A stretch of 64,000 nucleotides of DNA from Mycobacterium sp. 852014-50255_SCH5639931. Lineage in GTDB: Bacteria; Actinomycetota; Actinomycetes; Mycobacteriales; Mycobacteriaceae. Positions 43,901-51,508 of the stretch are shown here, piece by piece. Position 1 is the first letter of the stretch. Every line of letters starts with the position of its first letter. A program made the position numbers and the translations under genes. The notes beneath the pieces are model-generated. The model worked only from the letters and a program-made list of their open reading frames with translations. It had not been told where the DNA came from and ran no database searches. The stretch lies in the NCBI RefSeq assembly GCF_001665605.1, contig NZ_LZSV01000022.1, positions 53,582 through 117,581 on the forward strand, read 5' to 3'.

Positions 43901-44236
43901 ATGCCTAATACCCCGCCGCAAGCCCGAGAACCTCGCATGACCCTCCTCTACGCCGGCACACTCGTCGTCGCCGTGGTGTCGGGCATCCTCGCATTGGTCG
44001 CCCTTGCAGCCGGCTCGCCACTCCAGTTCGGTGTCACGGCGGCGGTATTCGGCGCCGGGTGGATCGCCACCGATTTCATTGAACGGACGGCTGAGCGCGG
44101 GCAGGAGCGTTTCGCTCGGCAATGCGCCGTCGCCCGGCCAGTCCCCGGCTATCGGCCCTCCCGCGTCGTCTACGGCGGTGGCTGCGAGCATCTCTCGCGA
44201 CCGGCTCCGCGCGTCATGAGCAGGCTAGCCGCCTGA
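43901..44236 (+). CDS. Small membrane protein of unknown function
   Basis: A 111-residue protein with a short polar N-terminus, two adjacent membrane helices (about 18-38 and 43-62) and a basic cytoplasmic tail with two Cys. ATG 43901 follows AGGAGGAG, which decides the start over a longer frame from 43781. No recognised family. It is convergent with the methyltransferase pair. Confidence 0.65.
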   Translation: MPNTPPQAREPRMTLLYAGTLVVAVVSGILALVALAAGSPLQFGVTAAVFGAGWIATDFIERTAERGQERFARQCAVARPVPGYRPSRVVYGGGCEHLSRPAPRVMSRLAA

Positions 44237-44243
44237 CGATCGC

Positions 44244-44879
44244 TCAGCTTTTGGTGCCGACGGTGATCAGGTCGGAGATGATCCGCGTCCAGGCCGGACG
44301 CGGGATGCGGTGCTGATCGCTGATGACGAACCCGGCGCCTTCGAACAAAGCCCTCATCTCCGCAGGTGACGCATTGTGTTGCGGTTTCCACCTATTCGCC
44401 GAGGGTGCCTGCAGCCGCGGTTGCCGCGTGCTCAGGGCCGCGACGGCCACCAACCCGCCGGGCGCCAGCACGCGGTGGAATTCGCGCAACGCCGCCGGCT
44501 GGTCGAAGAAGTGGAACGCCGATGTGGTCACCACGGCGTCGAGCGCACCGTCGTCGAAGGGCAGCTGCTCAGCCGGGCCGCGCAACCACTGCACACGGTC
44601 GGTTCTGGCACGCGCCTGGGCGAGCATGCCGTCGGACATGTCGACACCGTAGATCTCGTCGGGCTGCAGCTCGCGGGCGATCCGATCACTGAGGATGCCC
44701 GTGCCGCAGGCGATATCGGCGATCTTGCGGGCATGGTGGGCGCGCAACCGCGCAATCACCTCATCGTGCGGCGGCCGGTAAACCCACTGCTGCAGGACCG
44801 GCAGATCGTAGGCCGGAGCGAGAAAGCTCCAGAGCCGAGTGACCGCGTCGTTGAGCCCTCGTCGACTCGGTGCCGTCAC
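44244..44879 (-). CDS. Class I SAM-dependent methyltransferase
   Basis: A 211-residue methyltransferase of the Methyltransf_11/UbiE type. Motif I is [12 protein letters not shown], the acidic residue after strand 2 is in [10 protein letters not shown], and [18 protein letters not shown] and [13 protein letters not shown] are motifs II and III. The acceptor substrate is unknown. Its start overlaps the stop of the upstream methyltransferase gene (44876-44879), so the two form an operon. Confidence 0.88.
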   Translation of the reverse strand: MTAPSRRGLNDAVTRLWSFLAPAYDLPVLQQWVYRPPHDEVIARLRAHHARKIADIACGTGILSDRIARELQPDEIYGVDMSDGMLAQARARTDRVQWLRGPAEQLPFDDGALDAVVTTSAFHFFDQPAALREFHRVLAPGGLVAVAALSTRQPRLQAPSANRWKPQHNASPAEMRALFEGAGFVISDQHRIPRPAWTRIISDLITVGTKS

Positions 44880-45808
44880 GCGCTCAGCACCGAGCTGTAG
44901 TAGACGGTGTCGGCGACTGACACCGAGTCGTTCGTCTGCGGAATCGCCGCCAGCCCACCGTCCGCCAGCAGCTCACTCATCTGGGTGCCGACCGTCTGCC
45001 ACCCCAGGTTCTTCAGGTAGTCGGCGACGTCGTTGCGCTCACCCTCGAAACCCAGCTCCTCCCAATCCAGCTCGAAGCCGTGGTCGCGCCATTTGGCGGT
45101 GGCCCTGCGCATCATTTCTCGCGCTTTTTCGACGTCCTGCTGCGGCCGGTCCGGGATGGCTTCGACAGCTAACCTGCTGCTCTCGGCGCTCAGCGCGGAG
45201 ATGTTGTCCAGCAAGCGGTCCTGAGCCTCTGGCGGCAGGTACCCGAAGAGGCCTTCCGCGATCCATGCGGTCGGGCGGCTCTTGTCAAAACCGGCATCCA
45301 CCAACGCTTTCGGCCAGTCCCGTCGCAAGTCAATTGCGACGGTGCGCAGGTCCGCCTGGGGGGCGGCGCCCAGCTTCGCCAGGGTGGTGGTCTTGAACTC
45401 GATCACCTCCGGCTGGTCGATTTCGAACACCGTCATGTCGGCGGGCCATTCCAGCCGGTAGGCGCGCGCGTCGAGGCCGGACGCCAGGATTACCGCCTGA
45501 CGGATCCCGGCTTGCGCCGCCTCCTGAAAGAAGGTGTCGAAGAACCGGGTCCGGGCGGCCATCGCCACGGGCATGTGCTCGAGTTTCCAACCGGATTCGT
45601 GGTCGTCGACGTCGACCGCGACAAGGTCGCCGTCGACCCATCGCGTGAAGAAGTCCACGCCCACGGCGCGAACCAGGGGTTCGGCGAACCGGTCCTCGAT
45701 CAGCGGCTTGTCGGCCTTGGTCGCGATCGCCCGGGCCGCGGCCACCATCGTGGCCGTCGCGCCCACACTGGTGGCCAAATCCCAAGTGTCGTTGTCCGTG
45801 CGTGGCAT
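44876..45808 (-). CDS. TIGR00027-family S-adenosylmethionine-dependent methyltransferase
   Basis: A 310-residue member of the mycobacterium-expanded LCMT-like TIGR00027 family. It has [18 protein letters not shown] at the N-terminus, [15 protein letters not shown] (SAM-binding), [15 protein letters not shown], and [21 protein letters not shown]. tuberculosis has many paralogues with unknown substrates, some probably O-methylating carboxylates. First gene of the two-gene methyltransferase operon. Confidence 0.93.
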   Translation of the reverse strand: MPRTDNDTWDLATSVGATATMVAAARAIATKADKPLIEDRFAEPLVRAVGVDFFTRWVDGDLVAVDVDDHESGWKLEHMPVAMAARTRFFDTFFQEAAQAGIRQAVILASGLDARAYRLEWPADMTVFEIDQPEVIEFKTTTLAKLGAAPQADLRTVAIDLRRDWPKALVDAGFDKSRPTAWIAEGLFGYLPPEAQDRLLDNISALSAESSRLAVEAIPDRPQQDVEKAREMMRRATAKWRDHGFELDWEELGFEGERNDVADYLKNLGWQTVGTQMSELLADGGLAAIPQTNDSVSVADTVYYSSVLSA

Positions 45809-45926
45809 GCGTTTGGTCCCCTCGGTCTAAGCGATACTTAGCCAGTGTAACGACCGCAAGGGGCGATAAGTTCCCGAGCATTTCGCGACAGGTTGCCGCG
45901 CGGCTCGGGCGTCCAGCTACCGAGCC

Positions 45927-46208
45927 CTACCCCGGACCGGGACCACCCGGGCCGCCAGGACCACCCGGACCACCGGGCCCGCCCGGTCCGCCGGGGCCAC
46001 CCGGGCCGCCAGGACCACCGGGTCCGCCCGGCCCGTTCACGGCGGGGACCCAGGGCACGCATTGATGCAAGTCCACGCTCCACACAAACCCCACAGCGCA
46101 ATTGGGGTCGGCCCGGCCGATCGCCGGCGCCGTGACTGCCGACAACATCGCCAATGCGAGGGCGAATGCGCCGAACGCCCAGACCCGTACCAACTGCTTG
46201 ATTTTCAT
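45927..46208 (-). CDS. Small secreted protein with Gly-Gly-Pro tail
   Basis: A 93-residue exported protein: signal peptide (residues 1-33, ending PAIGRAD), a short domain with two Cys (PNCAVGFVWSVDLHQCVPW), and a C-terminal run of about ten GGP triplets ending PGPG. ATG 46208 follows GGGAGGAGACC, which decides the start over a longer frame. The tail resembles that of the Gly-Pro-rich protein at 40382 but the Cys domain does not. Function unknown. Confidence 0.8.
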   Translation of the reverse strand: MKIKQLVRVWAFGAFALALAMLSAVTAPAIGRADPNCAVGFVWSVDLHQCVPWVPAVNGPGGPGGPGGPGGPGGPGGPGGPGGPGGPGGPGPG

Positions 46209-46267
46209 ACCGGTCTCCTCCCGAGCCCGACATTCATTTTGCGACACGCAACCCATCGGCGGTGCTG

Positions 46268-46554
46268 TTATTCGGTAACCAGTTCGAAGACCGGGATGAC
46301 CCGGTCGGTGCGCTCCTGATACTCGCCAAACCTGGGCGCCCGCTCGACGACGATCCGATAAACGGAATCGCGCTCGCCGCCAGGTAATTCGCGCACAGTC
46401 GCCGGCTTGGAGGCCCGCTGCGCGCACCGGTCGACGTCAACAGCAGCAACGGGAAGCCCTCGAACTGTCCACCCACCCTGCCCCCGTTGCGGCGGAATTC
46501 CTCGACATTGCGCTCATTGAAATCGCGCTCCGACTGCATCGCATCATCGACCAT
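46268..46554 (-). pseudogene. Deazaflavin (F420)-dependent nitroreductase remnant with internal deletion
   Basis: From ATG 46554 the frame gives RDFNERNVEEFRRNGGRVGG and GFPLLLLTSTGARSG, the N-terminal half of Ddn-like F420 nitroreductases. After that the frame is wrong, but another frame of the same strand gives PATVRELPGGERD, VYRIVVERAPRFGEYQERT and DRVIPVFELVTE, the C-terminal end, stopping at 46268. The middle, where the family has its substrate and F420 loop (FASKGG...NPxWYHNL), is missing. A deletion of some tens of codons with a frame change therefore inactivated the gene. An intact paralogue domain lies at 25789-26380. Confidence 0.75.
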
Positions 46555-46680
46555 CACCCCATCCTGGCACGGGCATCCGGCCACCGAGCGGCCCACGATT
46601 GATCGCCGCGGAATCCGGGTATCACCTGGGACATCCCATCGGGGGGGTATCCGCTTCCGTAGAACCGAAGTGAGCACGAG

Positions 46681-47697
46681 ATGGTCGGCTGGCTGGACAG
46701 GCTGCAGCGCCGAAACCGCGTCGCGGGTGTGGTGATCGGCGTCATTTACAAATACCTCGACGATCAAGGCGGTTACCTGTCCGCGCTGATCACCTACTAC
46801 GGGTTCGTGTCGCTGTTCCCGCTGTTGCTGCTGTTGACGACCGGCCTCGGGGTCATCCTGGCCGGACGCCCCGACCTGCAGGGACAAGTGCTGCACAGCA
46901 CCTTGAGCCAATTCCCGGTCATCGGCAGTCAGCTACATGAGCCCGCCGGGCTCAGCGGAGGAACCGTCGCCGTGGTCGTCGGCGTCCTCGGCGCGCTTTA
47001 CGGCGGTCTGGGCGTCGGGCAGGCGGTGCAGAACGCAATGGACTCGGTGTGGGCCGTCCCGAGGAACAAGCGTCCTGACCCGATTCGCTCACGCCTGCGC
47101 AGCTTGATGCTGTTGTTGGTCCTCGGCTCGGCGGCCCTCGCCGCGACCGCCCTGTCTGCCGCCGGCCAGGCCACGGGGGCGCTCGGCGTATTCGGAAAGA
47201 TCGGCGTCGCACTGGTCGCCGTGGTGATCAATGCGTTGATCTGCCTGGTGGCATTTCGCGTGACGACCGCGCGAGACCTCACCTATCGCCAAGTCTTGCC
47301 GGGAGCGCTTGCGGCAGCCGTGATCTGGCAGATATTGCAGTGGGGCGGTGCCGGATACATTCGCCACACGGTCAAGACGGCCAGCGCTACCAACAGCGTC
47401 TTCGCATTGGTGCTGGGATTGCTGGCCTTCCTTTTCCTGATCTCGTCCACGCTGGTCGTGTGCGCCGAGATCAATGTCGTTCTGGTGGAAGGGCTTTACC
47501 CGCGCGCCTTGCTCACGCCCTTCACCGATGACGCGGAACTCACACCGGCTGACCGCAAGACCTACACCAAGAAGGCAAAAGCCGAGCGGGTCAAGGGCTT
47601 TCAGCGCGTTAGCGTCAGGTTCGGCGACCTCCGCCGCAAGGCGGCCGGCCCCCCGACGCCGACGACGCCGACCATCCGCAGCCGGTCCGCAGGCTAG
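46681..47697 (+). CDS. YihY/BrkB-family inner membrane protein
   Basis: A 338-residue protein with about six membrane helices and the family features GGYLSALITYYGFVSLFPLLLLL near the N-terminus, a TYRQVLPGALAAAVIWQILQ block and SSTLVVCAEINVVLVE. It ends in a cytoplasmic basic, Pro/Thr-rich tail. The family was once called tRNA-processing ribonuclease BN, but members are membrane proteins of uncertain role, perhaps lipid transport or envelope integrity. Its stop is adjacent to the end of the convergent DUF3072 gene. Confidence 0.88.
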   Translation: MVGWLDRLQRRNRVAGVVIGVIYKYLDDQGGYLSALITYYGFVSLFPLLLLLTTGLGVILAGRPDLQGQVLHSTLSQFPVIGSQLHEPAGLSGGTVAVVVGVLGALYGGLGVGQAVQNAMDSVWAVPRNKRPDPIRSRLRSLMLLLVLGSAALAATALSAAGQATGALGVFGKIGVALVAVVINALICLVAFRVTTARDLTYRQVLPGALAAAVIWQILQWGGAGYIRHTVKTASATNSVFALVLGLLAFLFLISSTLVVCAEINVVLVEGLYPRALLTPFTDDAELTPADRKTYTKKAKAERVKGFQRVSVRFGDLRRKAAGPPTPTTPTIRSRSAG

Positions 47698-47907
47698 TCA
47701 GTCACCACGTCCGGTTTGTTGCTGCAGTTCGTCGATGAGCTCCGACGCTTGCGCCTTCGTCAAATCGTCGGAAACGTCGCGCCCTGCTTCCTGGGCCAAG
47801 GTGTGCACGTAGCTGCGCTGGGGACCGGTCATCGGTTCGTCCCCGGTCACCCACTCGGACGTCTCCTTCTCGGGATTTTCGCTTGGCGCCTGCCGGTTGT
47901 CTGTCAT
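47698..47907 (-). CDS. DUF3072-family small protein
   Basis: A 69-residue acidic protein (TGDEPMTGPQRSYVHTLAQEAG, then DDLTKAQASELIDELQQ) matching DUF3072. ATG 47907 follows GGAGGTGAAG. The helical C-terminal half resembles a small SAP-like or protein-binding domain. It is often found in actinobacteria near stress genes, but no function is established. Divergent from the DUF2505 gene. Confidence 0.88.
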   Translation of the reverse strand: MTDNRQAPSENPEKETSEWVTGDEPMTGPQRSYVHTLAQEAGRDVSDDLTKAQASELIDELQQQTGRGD

Positions 47908-47981
47908 GTTCTTCACCTCCGCGACGAGGGATAACCATCGCACGTACGTTCGAAACATGGTGATTTGGAAGAATCGCTGCC

Positions 47982-48485
47982 ATGTCGCGTTCCTTCGGCA
48001 TCCTGGTCGAATCGCCCGCCAGCGTTGAACAGATCCATACGACGTTCGGCCGCGAGGACTACTGGCTGGCCCGCCTGAAAGCCAGCAACGCTCCCACGAC
48101 GCTCGATTCGCTGGTCGTTGATACCGACGGCACCGTGACAGTCCGCGCCACCCAGCACGTGGCCCGCCAGTTAATGCCCACGCTCATTGCCAAAGCCGTC
48201 CCCGGCGAGCTGAAGATCGTCCACAGCGAGACATGGCGACCAGCAGGCGACGGCGAGGTCCGCGGGCAAATCACCGTCGTGAGCTCCGGCGGCATCGGAT
48301 CGGGCCGTGCGGAAGCCTGGATGGCGCCCGCGGGCAACGGCGCGCGCCTGCGCTTCACCGTGGAGGTGGCGGTCAGAATTCCGTTGGTGGGCCGCAAATT
48401 CGAGAAATCGATGGAAGCCGACCTGACTAAGAGCATCCCCGCGCTACAGCACTTCACCAGCACTTGGATCGCCGAAAACCCCTGA
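47982..48485 (+). CDS. DUF2505 (START/SRPBCC-like) protein
   Basis: A 167-residue protein with the DUF2505 pattern: SFGILVESPASVEQIHTTFGREDYWLARL at the N-terminus, VTVRATQHVARQLMPT in the middle and VAVRIPLVGRKFEKSMEADLTKSI at the end. The fold is expected to be SRPBCC-like with a lipid or small-molecule pocket. Substrate unknown. Faces the STAS gene tail-to-tail. Confidence 0.88.
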   Translation: MSRSFGILVESPASVEQIHTTFGREDYWLARLKASNAPTTLDSLVVDTDGTVTVRATQHVARQLMPTLIAKAVPGELKIVHSETWRPAGDGEVRGQITVVSSGGIGSGRAEAWMAPAGNGARLRFTVEVAVRIPLVGRKFEKSMEADLTKSIPALQHFTSTWIAENP

Positions 48486-48503
48486 CGCAGCGCCGGAAGT
48501 TCG

Positions 48504-48830
48504 TCAGTTTTCCGATGTCGGCGACGCGGGATCGACGGCAACCAGTTCGGTGAGGCCGCTGATGGTGAGGATCGGCATCAAGATCGGATGGGCGATCAGG
48601 TGGATGTGGTTGGCGTGGGTGAACAGCGCGTTGATGGCGGCGCTGTCGAGGTATTCGACGCCACTGAGGTCGACAGTGAGCGGACCGCCGCCGGGGGACT
48701 CCCCGCTCGCGCTGGTAAGGGCCTGGACGAAGGCGTCGATGTTGCTCAGATCGATCTCCCCCGCGGCGACCAACGTCACTTTCCCGTCGTCGCGGCGCGC
48801 GGTGTCGAGGGTGAGCAACGTGGGCATCAT
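48504..48830 (-). CDS. STAS-domain anti-anti-sigma factor
   Basis: A 108-residue STAS protein. The VTLVAAGEIDLSN strand and the phosphorylatable Ser in EYLDSAAINALF, with the preceding LTVDLSGV strand, are typical of SpoIIAA/RsbV-like antagonists. ATG 48830 overlaps the stop of the GAF/SpoIIE gene (ATGA), so the two are co-translated. It would be dephosphorylated by the phosphatase encoded just upstream and then release a sigma factor from an anti-sigma kinase. The sigma factor is not in the window. Confidence 0.9.
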   Translation of the reverse strand: MMPTLLTLDTARRDDGKVTLVAAGEIDLSNIDAFVQALTSASGESPGGGPLTVDLSGVEYLDSAAINALFTHANHIHLIAHPILMPILTISGLTELVAVDPASPTSEN

Positions 48831-51397
48831 GTGATCCTCGCGGATAGGTGAACCGTGGTCCCGGCGGCGTCGGGGCTGATGGTGACGTCGTGCATGAGCC
48901 CTCGCATGAGAGCGATACCCCGGCCCCGATGGGGATAGCTGGCCGGTTGCGGAACCTTCCACGAGCCGGTGTCGGTGATGGTCAGCTGCACCTGGTCGAC
49001 CAATGCGGTCGCGCCCAGGCTGATCGTGCCTTCCGGCTTGTCGCGGTGACCGTGCTCGATGGCGTTGGCGACGGCCTCCCCGGCGGCGACGAGCACGTTC
49101 ATCGCCTGTTCCGGGTCCAGACGGGTCCGTGTCAACCAGGTGCGCAACGCGGTTCGCGCCGGGGCGAGGTGGCTGATGTCGGCGGGGAACGTCAGCTCCA
49201 GCGGCGCGGGATGGCGATAGAGCATTAGGACGACATCATCCTGGTAGCCGCCGTCGGGGGCCAGGCCGGACATGATGTCGTTCGCCAAGTCGTCGAGCGT
49301 GGACGCGCGGCCGTCCTGCACCAGCCCTGCTGCCCGGGAGATCCCCTGTCCGAGTGCGGTGCGGCGGCGTTCGACCAGCCCGTCCGTGTAGAGCAGCAGG
49401 GTCGCGCGCGCCGGCAAGGTCACCCGGGCCTCCGGGCGGGACCAGCCTGCACGTACTCCCAGCGCGATGGTGTGGCCGTCATCGAGGATCTGGGTGGTGC
49501 CGTCAGCGTGGACCAGGATGGGCGGCGGGTGTCCGGCGCTCGAATAAACCAGCTCACCGGTCTCCGGGTTGAGCACCGCGCAGACGGCGGTGGTGCACTG
49601 GGCGCCTGGCAGCCGCGCGGCGAAGCGATCCATCCCGGCAAGAGCGGCGCCGGGGCTCGGGTTCTCGAACAGCAACGCGCGGCAGGCGCTGCGCACCTGA
49701 CCCATTACGGTGGCGGCGGCGAGGCCATGCCCCACACAGTCGCCGACGACCATTGCGATGCGCCCGTCCTCCAGGTCGACGACGTCGTACCAGTCACCGC
49801 CCACCTGCAGAGGCCGGCTGGCGGCCTGATAGCGGACCGTGAAACCGTGCGGCAGATCGGCCGGGCCGAGGATCGCGTGTTGCAGCGCCAGGGCGGTCTC
49901 GCGCTGCTGGTCGACCTGATGGACCCGCTGCAGCCCCTGGCCGAGCCGGCCTGCCAACACCGTGAGCAAGGTCTGGTCCTCGAGGGTGAACGCGCGTCGC
50001 TCGGCCAGATCGATCCAGACGACGAGCACGCCCTCGGGGTGCTGCAGCGCGATGCCGGCCGTCCCGGCTTCCCCCGTGCTGGTGGTGAGCAAGTCACCGT
50101 CGCGCAATGCGCTGAGCATCTGTTGGGTACGGGGCGGCAGGTCGCCCCACTGCGCGGGCTCGCCGACCGACACGACCTGCGGCGCGCCATAGGCGGTTCC
50201 CGTGGAGGAACTGGGGGTCGGAAAGGTGACGGCCAGAACGCGGCGGGCCCGCCACAAACGGCGCAATTCCTCGGCGGCGGCGTTCACCGCATCGTCGACG
50301 GTGTCCGCCTGGGCGAGTTCCTGGTTGAGCGCGTGTTCACGACCCGCCGCCAACGCCAGGGCGATAGCCGCGTGCCGGGCGAAGTCGCTGACGAGCTCGA
50401 GGTAATCGTTGCCGAATGGCGACTGCTGGGGGTCGCGTGCGACGGCGATGACGCCCAGCACCGCGCCGTCCGCGATCAGCGGCATGACGATCGCCGAGCG
50501 TTCACCGACGTCGGTGAATCCCTCGATCGGATATTGAAAGGATTCGGTGATCAGCGGTAGCCCGCGCCGCGCGACACCGCCCGTGGTGGAGCCGTCCATC
50601 GGCACCTGGCGACCGATCACCGCCGAGGAGTACCGCCCCGCCGTCGCAGCCACCACCAGGGTGTCAACCTCATCGGCGGGCAGATCGGGTTCTTTCGGAA
50701 CCAGCAAAATCGCCTGTTCGGCGCCGGCCAACTCCAGCGCCCGGTTCACGATGAGTTGCAACGGCCCGGTCTGGGGGTCGCCCGACAGCAGCGCGGTGGT
50801 GATCTCGCGGCTGGCCTTCGTCCATCTGGCCGTCTCACGTTCTCGCTCGAACAGGCGCGCGTTGTCGATGGCGGCCGCCGCGGCCGTCGCCAAGGCCCGC
50901 ACCGCGGCCGCCTGGGAGTCGGAGAAGACTCGGCCGGTCCGGTCGTCGGCGAGGTAGAGGCTGCCAAAGTCCGAGCCCCGCACGGTGATCGGTAATCCGA
51001 GGAGGGCCCGCAGCGGCGGATCGTGGGCCTGCAGCTTGGCGGCCTGCGGATGAGCACTCACATCTTCGAGGCGGAGACCCTCACCGACCGGCAGATCGCC
51101 GAGCCGCCGGGCCGTGTCGTCGTCGATTCCCGCGCGGACGAAAGTGGCCAGGGCGCCGTCGGCAGCGCGGATACCCAGGGCAGCGTAGCGGGAGCCGGTC
51201 AGCTCCATCGCCCCCTTCACGATCCGGCGCAGCGTCACGTCCAGGTCCAGATCAGAACCGATTTCGCTGATGACCCGCACCAGTTGTTCCATCTGGTCGC
51301 GGGCCTCGACCAGCTCGTCGAGCTGCTCATGAATCTGGCTCACCAGCTCACGCCGGCCCTGCCAGGTGAACGCCGATCCACCCCCTTCGTTGACCAT
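48827..51397 (-). CDS. Multi-GAF sensor PP2C (SpoIIE) phosphatase with C-terminal anti-sigma-type kinase domain
   Basis: An 856-residue cytoplasmic regulator. A short coiled coil (about 15-40) is followed by three GAF-like domains (about 40-190, 205-360, 370-510). A SpoIIE/PP2C phosphatase lies at about 525-715, with the metal-binding aspartates in GGDWYDV, VVGDCVGHG, LYTDGL and QDDVVL. A GHKL kinase domain (about 735-856) has AAGEAVANAIEHG, DTGSW and GRGIALM. It therefore carries both the phosphatase and the Ser kinase of a partner-switching module in one chain, like M. tuberculosis Rv1364c but without its fused STAS domain. STAS is a separate gene here, immediately downstream. Confidence 0.9.
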   Translation of the reverse strand: MVNEGGGSAFTWQGRRELVSQIHEQLDELVEARDQMEQLVRVISEIGSDLDLDVTLRRIVKGAMELTGSRYAALGIRAADGALATFVRAGIDDDTARRLGDLPVGEGLRLEDVSAHPQAAKLQAHDPPLRALLGLPITVRGSDFGSLYLADDRTGRVFSDSQAAAVRALATAAAAAIDNARLFERERETARWTKASREITTALLSGDPQTGPLQLIVNRALELAGAEQAILLVPKEPDLPADEVDTLVVAATAGRYSSAVIGRQVPMDGSTTGGVARRGLPLITESFQYPIEGFTDVGERSAIVMPLIADGAVLGVIAVARDPQQSPFGNDYLELVSDFARHAAIALALAAGREHALNQELAQADTVDDAVNAAAEELRRLWRARRVLAVTFPTPSSSTGTAYGAPQVVSVGEPAQWGDLPPRTQQMLSALRDGDLLTTSTGEAGTAGIALQHPEGVLVVWIDLAERRAFTLEDQTLLTVLAGRLGQGLQRVHQVDQQRETALALQHAILGPADLPHGFTVRYQAASRPLQVGGDWYDVVDLEDGRIAMVVGDCVGHGLAAATVMGQVRSACRALLFENPSPGAALAGMDRFAARLPGAQCTTAVCAVLNPETGELVYSSAGHPPPILVHADGTTQILDDGHTIALGVRAGWSRPEARVTLPARATLLLYTDGLVERRRTALGQGISRAAGLVQDGRASTLDDLANDIMSGLAPDGGYQDDVVLMLYRHPAPLELTFPADISHLAPARTALRTWLTRTRLDPEQAMNVLVAAGEAVANAIEHGHRDKPEGTISLGATALVDQVQLTITDTGSWKVPQPASYPHRGRGIALMRGLMHDVTISPDAAGTTVHLSARIT

Positions 51398-51508
51398 GGA
51401 TACAAACCTAACTGCTCACGGTGGTGTGCATTCCAGTGGCGGTGACTTCGGGCCTGGACGCGACGGCTTTACTCGATCTTGACCGTGCATTGAATCCCCC
51501 CACCGACG

